Positions 54,846 through 64,000 of a DNA stretch of 64,000 nt are shown in pieces; the stretch's first letter is position 1, and each line of letters starts with the position of its first letter. The notes below the pieces were generated by a model. The model ran no database searches, was not told the origin of the DNA, and worked only from the letters and a program-made list of their open reading frames with translations. Both the position numbers and the translations under genes were made by a program. Source of the DNA: Apostichopus japonicus (Eukaryota > Echinodermata > Holothuroidea > Aspidochirotida > Stichopodidae); the NCBI RefSeq assembly GCF_037975245.1, contig NC_092578.1, forward strand, positions 14,864,321 to 14,928,320. Reading direction: 5' to 3'.

Positions 54846-57485
54846 ATCCGACTTAACACCAAGCGTATATATATATAGAACTCTGTGGATATATTTACAG
54901 CTGCAACAGAATCGCTTATTACGAATTACATTTTTCGAGAACAATCGATTGTAAAATCAGGTCGAGCTTTTAGCAACCAGACCTAGACCTGTTCCAATCC
55001 ATAATCAAACCTACATATTGGCCTCTGATATTTGTATTGTTAAGTGAAAAGGCTTTGATTTTCTCACGGAACAAATTTTATAACTACATCTTAGGGGGGA
55101 ACTTAAACCACGTCTTAACTTATATTAGCAATCTCAATGAATTTAATATAAGACTTTTTTTGTTGGTTGACGACAGAAAACGAATTTAAAAAATAGAAAA
55201 AATGGTCTAAACCTAGCCTATAATTAAAAACATATATTACTTCTTACCATTTATTGAACATTTTATTTCTGAAGAGCAATTGGACTACTAGCGTTAAATG
55301 TATCCACTGTTAAGAGCCTATAGTTCCTGTGTACAGTCACAGTTATGTTATAGGGAGATGTGTACGTGTGCCGTGTGTGTTTGGAGGGGGAGGGGCGTAT
55401 AAGAGTAGGGTGATGTGTGGGTGGGGATATTTGCCTTTAGCATGTTAGGATTGATTAGTTGAGGTAAAATAAAAAATAAAATGTGCCCCTCAAACCATCA
55501 ACAATATCAAAAATGCATTGTAAATGTCATCTGTGTATAGAGAGGGGGGGGGGGGTTACACTTGTATAAGGTACCAAGCGTAAAATCTTGTCGGGATATC
55601 ATATTTCGCAACGATGTTGAAAGCAAGGTAGGATATTATCACGACCCTTATAGAGCTATAGGCTGCTTACATCGGGCAGTTAATTCTCTCTCTCTCCTCC
55701 TCCTGTCTCCACCCACCTCTTCCTTCACCCTCCATCTCCACCTCTCTCCATCTCTCCCTCTCTCTTCTTCTGTTACCTTCTTCTTCCTTGTTTTTCAACA
55801 GAGCGATAAAATTGTATACGTTATAGCGTGGCAAGCTATTACATCATTCAAAGTGAATTGAATGTTTAACATTATGAATGTGGTCAGGTTATATAGCATT
55901 GTTGACAACAACATTTAAGTGTTTATTTCCTTGTATAATTCCCCCGCATGTATACGACAATAAACAATGTTACCCTTTTCTCTTTTTTGGGCAATATACT
56001 GGAGAATCAAGGTACTTCACCTGACGTAGTTTAACTTATCAAGTTTCTTGTTAAACCTCGTTTCTCTTCATTTACATCCAATTCAAGGGTCATGTGACGA
56101 CTAAGGTACTTACCAGAACTGTTAAAAGAAGCGATTTATCAGACATCTTCACGCAAGATTTGTATCAATTTCTTTGAAAGGTTTTTTTCTTTTCTTTTAC
56201 GTTACTTTTTCTTTTACTAAACTGGACTCAATATATTAGCACATGTAATGTATTTTCATTGTAATAAAAGAAGTTTGTTGTTTACCAGTGAAGGGCTAGT
56301 GTTTTAACTCAGGGTTCAATATAACCGTACTTTGAGGTCGGGGAGGGGCCGCGGGGGAAGAACCGCGGGGAGGTAATACCCGCGTCTGGACTGTAGTATA
56401 TATTTACAGATATATTGAAGTTCTGTTTTAAAGTCGTAAGATATACAATTTTCATACTCTCCCTTCGAAACATCTCCGCTGGCATATTTAAAAAAAAAAG
56501 TGAACATTTTCATATATGGTAAGCGTGTCAGCTTTCCATTGAGAGCTAAAGATTGGCAAAAACCTAAAACAAATTCTACATGCAAAATACTTGTATAAAA
56601 GACTTAAAAAGATCACATTACTTTCTCGATTTGTTGTGTATGTCAATGGGTTAAAAAACCAGAAGTTCTATCTTAAAATTTATTCCATATAAGTTCGTAC
56701 TTGCCAAAGTCGTTTTACGGATTTTCTAGTTCCTCGCATTTATAACTTACTCTCATATCTAGCCCCACCGCCAGGGTAACTTAAGCGATGAATGCGCTCA
56801 CGAAGTGTACACATTATTGAGAGTGCGCTTTGTTAAGATGTGCTGATGGCCAAGCGGGGTGGGGAGGGGGGGGGGGTTAGAGGTTTACGAGAGGGACTTC
56901 GGAGAAGCATAAATGGTAGTTTAGAACGTAAAATCCCAAACTTGCTCATTTCGTTGAAGCGCATACGGTATCCTTAAAAGACCATTAGTTGACTGATCAA
57001 GAACACCATTTTCGTTGTTAAATAATAATATTAATTAATAATTCGAGAAAAAAAATACAACAACAAGAAACATAAAATCGAACTAGGGAGCAATGCCTAT
57101 AGATTTATTTGTTATCAATTATTATTATTTTTATTAATGAGTATGTCGATTTCCGGAAGCCCTGTACAATGAACTTATCTAATGCGTATGGTGAATAACT
57201 TGAAGAACCTCTCACGTGTGTCTCGGAATAATTTGGTTGATTGATCCCTCTGGCAAAATACTTTTGACTACAACTTTAGAGAAAAAGTGGTGGGGCCACT
57301 AGAGAAAGTGCGACACAAAAAAACGTACGTTTTTAGCCAGTTATTCATAGAAACGCATCGTCTGTTGCACAACCAACAGTTTGGTAGTATAACGTATGTA
57401 AACCAATACGTGTAACTAATGCAAGTACGCTGTTACAGAAATGTGCATATTAAAGGAATGATAAAGACATTCACAATCAGGTAGA
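54846..57485. other. intergenic: weak exon-like signals only
   Basis: A CT-rich tract at 55685-55790 and poly-G runs near 55545 and 56866. A possible first exon (MSDKSLLLTVL, donor CTG|gtaagt) lies at 56115-56147 on the minus strand. Confidence 0.35.
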
Positions 57486-57635
<150 letters not shown>

Positions 57636-58408
57636 TATATGCATATTTGGAACAATCTTGGTATGTCCGTGCGATGAAGCAGTGGAATTGTATTTGCATT
57701 CAAAGAACTTAATATACAAACACTTATATCAGGCATGCTTTAACTAAGGTTTTTTCTTTATATCAAATGATATAATTAAAGTAATCCTTTCCACCTGTTT
57801 TATACACCTGTTTTATATTTTATTTATGGCATTTTGAATATTATTTGTTGTTACTGTAAAGTGTCAAAAGTCTGTTTCATAACAGCGTTGATCAATGTGT
57901 AGGCATCTCGTCCAAAATGATAAAGTAAATATGTTGGAGTATGTTTTATTTGTACGTGAGAAGAAACAAAATATTGCCATGGAAACCAAACTTTTCATTT
58001 GTTTTTGTTGGACGGGAATTTCCCTTGGGGTGATGACTTTGTTGTATCACTTCAAACGAAAGCGGCCTAGATCTTAGATTTTTACATTTAAAGAATGTGG
58101 TAAGGACTTGGGCATCCGCGGCTCAAGCACAAAGCAAAAACGTGCGTGGATCAAATATCCCAACGGAAATGATAATTTCCTGTTTAAAGAAACACAATAT
58201 CTAGAAAAAACTTTCGTCTTATCTTTAATTCATGGCTGACATTTCCAAGAGCTCGCAAATTTATCATTCGTTATCTGTCAGTGCCTAAGTTAACTGTAGA
58301 ACGAATTATATTAAATTACGGAAAGTAAACAAGGTGCATAAATAAAATATCTTTCTATATATATATATTTTATACATATACATATACAAATATCTATCTA
58401 TCTATCTA

Positions 58409-58650
<242 letters not shown>

Positions 58651-58655
58651 TGTGT

Positions 58656-58762
58656 GTATATGTAAAGCAGGAGGCCCGGGTTCGAATCCCGGTTGAGGCT
58701 GGAAATTTTTTCACTGTTCTGGACTTTCCAACTCACTACAATTTCAATTATACATTATACAG
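58656..58762 (+). repeat. tRNA-derived SINE, second copy
   Basis: GGTTCGAATCCCGG, GAGGCTGGAAATTTTTTCAC and CACTACAATTTCAATTA match the copy at 31530-31664. The 5' tRNA half is missing; the copy begins at the TA run. Confidence 0.6.
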
Positions 58763-59654
58763 AAACTTAGAGGTGGACCCATGTGCTTCATCTTTCAGCT
58801 TTCATCTTTCTCTTAAATACAGGATTTCTTTTTACCTTTAAAAAAGACTGCATGTCTTTCATTATATCATTGATTTACCAAAGCTCATTCAATTTACTTT
58901 TGCTTTGTAAGAAGATCCTGGAAAAAAAAATTGTGTTTGTTTATTGATTTTCATTATTTCCACAAAAGAAGTGTATTTTATTGTCAACCCTTACAAATTC
59001 ACTGACTCTACGTCATAATTGATATTGATTCCACTTAGGAAAATACTTAATTTTATCAAGTATTACATTACAAAAAGAATGATTTAATAATGCAAAGCTA
59101 GAAAAATATAGATTCAAACGTTTTTACTTTGTTAAATCGCATGAATTCGAAGCGCTCATTACGAATTAAGTCGCAATAATTGGCATAAAATCCATTCATT
59201 CTTTTCTTTCCTTCTGTAATAAAAACTTAATTAACTGTGTTTTCCTGTAAAGGGATATTCAGTATCATGCCAGAGTGGAACAACAATTCGTGTTATTTTC
59301 TCATTTTAAGATTCTTATTTAAGATCATCTATTCTAAGAATTATAGGTCTCCTTCTTCTTCTTCTTGAGTATGAAATTGAGGTTCGTGAGAGGCAGCAAA
59401 CGTCATCTCGCTTCATCTTTTTGATCCATGTTCTCTCCACATGTCACGACTATCGATCCTGTTTTTTTTTTCTCTCTCGAAGGTTTAGACTTTGGTAGAA
59501 TCTATTCTGATACAAATTATTACATCCACTTTAAGGAAACAAAATATCAATAAGTAATTATAAGACAGAGATGTTGGTCCTTGGACTTTCCAGAGAAGAA
59601 AAATATCCTTGATTATCTATACAGAAGACAAGGCTACTGCATCTCAAGGATTAC

Positions 59655-59865
59655 ATGGATGAGGGGCCCTCTTCTGAATCTCTGAGCTTCAAATCTATCT
59701 CTGGATGCGTGTGGTCTCCGATGTTATTAACTTGTCGGTAATGAGGCCTAAAATCTGTTCTTTTACCTCTCGGTGTTCACGTCTTCTGTTTCTTTGTGTA
59801 ACAGAAGGCAGCCTCAAGTAATCTTCTCCAATCCTATGTGGACTACCAACGGTTCTTTAAATCCA
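59655..59865 (-). other. possible coding exon(s), minus strand
   Basis: Two adjoining frames look protein-like: 59863-59700 with VGSPHRIGEDYLRLPSVTQR, and about 59770-59658 with DFRPHYRQVNNIGDHTHPE ending at a TAA. A donor-like GAGAG|gtaaaag lies at 59767. They are in different frames and the gap is too short for an intron, so this is either a broken 3' coding exon or chance. Confidence 0.25.
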
Positions 59866-60070
59866 TACTATATATGAAGTCTGCGCGCGTGTGTGTGCGT
59901 CAGGTGGACGGGGGGGGGGGTGGGGAGGTGGAGGGGGAGGGGTTGTGGTGTGGGGCATGAATCGGTTGATTCTTGATCAATTCATTCTTTGATTGTATCT
60001 TTCGTTGTTAACACTTTTCCATTTTGTTCAATTTCTAATTAGTATATATTTCAAAATATATATGTCAAAA

Positions 60071-60130
60071 TTCAGCCTTTGAAGAAGATCCTGCTAGGAT
60101 CGAAACATCAGGCCCTTCTTACTTTTACAT
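60071..60130 (+). repeat. Penelope-like terminal motif
   Basis: CAGCCTTTGAAGAAGATCCT, GCTAGGATCGAAACATCAGG and CCCTTCTTACTTTTACA, as in 35051-35120 on the other strand. Confidence 0.5.
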
Positions 60131-63119
60131 ATATTATATATGTTTCATGATACTTATGCGAAGAGCGTTTGACTGACGAAAGTTTGAGAATAAGTTTTTC
60201 TCTCTAATTAACCTTAAAAGGGTAAGCAAATAATTAACAGGGTAACTAAGTTTGATCATGCATGAGTGTTATCTAACTGTGTGTAATAGGTAGGTTTGGT
60301 AGTACATCGATCACAAAACCCACAACAAAAAATAATGTTTTGGAGTTACACTTTGTAAAATCTCCTTATAATTATGTCAAATTTATCTATCCCTCTTAGC
60401 CCTACTTTAAACTTACAGAAACATCCTGCATTCGTTCCTCACCGCTGCAGGTTGTTCAGTCTGGGTTTGTTTTTTGAATCCGTGCACCACAGGGAGTGAA
60501 AAATACTTGATGAGTTTAGGAACAGAATATAGATTTTGACATGTTGTTGACAGTTATAAAAACAATGCAATTAGAGGCTACATTTTATACTTTTGGAAAT
60601 GACTCTATGTTAAATGACTCCTTAAACATTCAGTCAACATATATAGTATAATATGCAGACCATCAAGTAGATGCTTAGATGAAAGAAAATTCAACAGGAG
60701 ACAAAACTTTTGGCTTCAAGTAATATGTTCACAATACAATACAATTTCTTTTAATTTTATCAAGATCAAATTGTGTTAAATATCACCCAAGGGTGATCTG
60801 TTTTGCATACGAAGTTATGAAATTATTGAAACAGTTATTAAACGACGGTTCAACATAAACATTATTAAAGGTACATTCCAGAGATATAAAAGTTGCTATC
60901 ACCCTTTCTTTCTTTCGGCAACTTTTCAGCTTATTATAAAGATCACGTGAAACTGAACTCGGAATTCCGCCGGCATAACATACACTCGAGGAGCATCCTT
61001 ACTAAACTTAAGTACTGCAGCGCTTATAGGTCCTACTTGCACATTTTGCTAAATGCCAATCACGTAGGTATTTTAATAATTCAAGGTTATTCTGTTATTC
61101 CCACTACGCAATAAATTGGTTGGGTAATTCCCCCTTCGGAAAGAGAGTTTTTATTTTTGCAGGCTAAGCTATCATCTAAACTCTGCAATAATTGATCGTA
61201 TTCAATTGGGAGAACAACTTGTAAAACATGAGCACGAAAGCAAAAGAAATAGAAAAAACGTTTTTTAAACTAAACCTTTGTCTGTCAGTCCCATTAACTC
61301 ACTGAACTAAATGTCTCTTGTTTGTGATTATAATATATCAGAGTCTGCGCATGCTCAAATATCACCTTCAACTTTCACGTTTTCGACGTTTTTGTGATAG
61401 TTCCCTTCCGTTTTAAGGCATTGAAACAAATCGTAGAGAAGTGCCATGGAAGTACACTGAAGATGTGATATCAACAAGTGTAGGTATAATACTCACTCTT
61501 CACCCACCCCCCTCCCCACATACCCGCGTCCAACCCTCTGTCTGTCGTGGTAAATTGTACATATGTGTCGCTTTGAGAAGTATACACTGACGATAACAGT
61601 ACATATTTTCTGTTCTGGTATTTGTTATATTCGCATGGTGAATAACGTTATATCTATACTATTCCACCAACTACAATAAGCTCCAAGCAACATTCTAATA
61701 TTTCTTATATGTCATTCAAAATCCTGCTGAACACAGGCCAAATATTCTCTGCTTAAAATATTCTGTCAGTTAAAGTCTCTTTAACATTTCATCATTTGGG
61801 ATGTAATATTCCCCATGGATCGAAAGCATTCCAGTACTTATTCGAGACAATGTCAGCCCGTCAAGATTGAATATTCTCTTGAAAAAAAAACACACACACA
61901 AGAAAAACCACAGAGAAAACAAAAACCAGATAACGAAGGAAAGAAGGAAAGGATTGAACTTAGGCACACTTTTCAAAAGTATAGGGAAATAATGAAATTG
62001 AAAAAATCCCATCACAAGGGCCATGACTCATAATGTTTCCCCTTTCAGCGGTCGTTCCCACCCTCTTAAATTAAGCTGATTAGTAATTTAACAAATACAC
62101 TTATAACGCGATCATTCTCGGGGTAGTTTTAAATTTTGTTGAAACTATTCATCAAAACTCATAAAAAGAAGAAGAAGAAGAAAGAAAAAAATCGAGAACG
62201 CGTTCCGCTGATGGCAATAAGACTTTAAAAGAATATACTCTCATATACGCATGCACCAGCATATTATCCAACCTGAACCGTAGCATGTTCTTATAGTTCT
62301 ATATTTTTTTTTCCAATCATAATATTTGAATTTCTGGTAAAACTGAATCAAATTCATATCCTAACATTTGTCAGTTATTAATATTTAGGGAAATAATCTA
62401 GTTCAATGATAAAATTAAGCCACTGACTAATTCCTCCTAAAATTTTAATTTGAAATGATTTCGCAAAGAAGAAGTTACATGACTTTTTATTTTTAAAAGA
62501 AATTTGTTGTGTCATCGTGAAAGTAACTATATATAAGTTCTCTTATCTGTGTACCATTCATGTCTAAGCGTATGGTTATAACATATTCCGCATAACACTT
62601 CGTTTGCTGAATGTACCACGTGACCAAGTATTTCCATACCATGTACAGATCTGCGTGCAGCTACACAGCTTCCAAATGTGTAAATCCCACAACATACCCA
62701 TAGGTATATGAGCTGCACAGCTTCTACGTACGGCACACGGTGTGGGTCCGAGCAACTGCCATTAATAACGTATTAAGCGTATTACTTCTCTTGAGCCAAT
62801 TTGTCGAGTAATAAAATGCAAAGTAGATTGGCAAACCTTTACGAGGTGTTTTTCTTTCTACTTGATTTAAAATCAATTACCTATTTGTATCTTCCATATA
62901 GGAATTTTAATAACATTTCTCAAAAATTACAGCTATTTAATTCATGAATCATCATAGAAAAATTGAATAAATAACTGTGAGTTGTCTTTTTCAAAATAAA
63001 ATTGATGACACTAATCCGGTCCCTGACAATATTTAATGGGAAGTACGATATTTTAATTCAATTATAACCACTGAACGAGCCAATACACACTTTAATAATA
63101 TTAATAATAATACTGATAA
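60131..63119. other. intergenic: no gene seen
   Basis: AT-rich. Short frames at 60893-61114, 61815-62033 and 62527-62736 match nothing I know and have no splice or composition support. Confidence 0.4.
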
Positions 63120-63405
63120 TCAGCAGTTTTTTAACCACGCTTATAAGCGACCACAAATGTGGGAGAAACCCGCAAGAGCTTATGGATTATAACTGACACG
63201 TCGAGTGGCTTCCAATTCAGCATTTTTCTAACTCAAATTTGGAATCTTTTCAATTTAGAAAGTCATTTCAGATGGGGAAACCGTAGCTTGCTCTTGAATG
63301 AAAACCCACCTTACTATGACCCCGTCGGGAATTGAACCCGGAAAACCTCCCGAATGCTAGTAAGCCTCATTGCTTCAAATGCCACTTATAAAAGTATATC
63401 CATTT
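63120..63405 (-). repeat. tRNA-derived SINE-like repeat
   Basis: On the minus strand a tRNA-like head (TGAAGCAATGAGGCTTACTA, B-box GGGTTCAATTCCC) is followed by GTAAGGTGGGTTTTCATTCA and GCTACGGTTTCCCC. Not a complete tRNA. Edges approximate. Confidence 0.5.
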
Positions 63406-64000
63406 ATTTATGTTTTTCCCTCTGTGAGTTTTGTTATTTATTTATTTTATTTATTATATAATTATGACGACTCCTTTAAATGAATGGAGCATATGCAACG
63501 CATTAAATATAACAAGAATATGAGATTTTCTTGGCAAGCTTCCCTCTCCCCCTTTTTTTTTCGCTACCTTTCTTTTTTATGTTATTATTTCCTTTGGTGC
63601 TCATTCAGAGTTTGAATGAGTTTGTGTGATGTTATAGTATCAAACTGTACTGATCTTGCGGTTCTTGAACCTTTCAAAATTCAAATTTTATGTCGCTAGC
63701 GGCAATATTTCAAGAGTTTAAGCGCATATTTCTTCAATATAGATTGGAACTAACTTATATATATGTATAGGTACCCCCTTAAATTCACACGCATAGAGAC
63801 AATCTACCAAGATAAAGTGTCTTTAAGATAAAGTTTGTAGATTACTCATCATAGATTCAACAAAATCTGTTCAATAAAGGGAAACATTAGATGAATGAAA
63901 AGAAGGAAGAAACATTAAGTAGAAGTAGAATTGAAGATGAACATAATTAATGTGCTCTCAGGGGGGTGATTGTCTTAAGCAATTAAGGCTTAAATTGAAA
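63406..64000. other. intergenic: no feature seen
   Basis: AT-rich with T-rich runs. No coding or repeat signal that I can define. Confidence 0.4.

Noticed and set aside
63300-63405. tRNA gene on the minus strand
   Set aside because: Intact B-box only, with a long non-tRNA tail; better explained as a SINE.

Overview
The window is eukaryotic, intron-rich, AT-rich animal DNA packed with transposons. The one host gene I can follow is on the minus strand: at least seven short exons with good splice sites and matching phases encode the extracellular part of a plexin-domain-containing (PLXDC/TEM7-like) membrane protein. The coding style, together with DIRS, Penelope-like, hAT-like and tRNA-SINE material, suggests a marine invertebrate, perhaps an echinoderm. 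That is inference; nothing here fixes the species.

Layout. 118-39912 holds the PLXDC-like gene, read right to left, with the 3' exons missing off the left edge and the first exon uncertain (candidate at 42734-42807). Its introns carry most of the mobile DNA. The largest insert is a structurally complete 6.5-kb DIRS-type tyrosine-recombinase retrotransposon (5036-11583) with inverted terminal repeats, an internal complementary region, gag-like, RT/RNase H and recombinase reading frames, in the same orientation as the gene and about 50 bp past a splice donor. Several isolated or paired DIRS-end-like sequences lie in the neighbouring introns. The 24-kb intron (12932-37041) also has a 2.1-kb element with a nested 8-bp-TSD hAT-like MITE, a 574-bp hAT-like element, Penelope-associated motifs, tRNA-derived SINEs and a 30-bp palindromic insertion.

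43000-52000 is a transposon cluster: a 104-bp tandem repeat, a TTAA-flanked foldback MITE, a DDE integrase-core gene split in frame by a 1.66-kb hAT-like insertion, many copies of one ~100-bp module, and two foldback elements (48091-48564 and 48783-51935). These two share the terminus TATGGCAAGCC and 6-bp target duplications but have arms built from unrelated tandem repeats. I consider this pair the best candidate for something undescribed.

52000-64000 is mainly AT-rich non-coding sequence with long microsatellites, two SINE copies and a Penelope-associated motif, plus weak exon-like signals on the minus strand (56115-56147 and about 59655-59865).

How parts relate: the DIRS proteins would act on the DIRS termini, and the solitary termini nearby could be substrates or relics of the same family. 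The hAT-like elements carry no transposase here and must depend on one elsewhere. No rRNA, CRISPR, operon or bacterial features are present.
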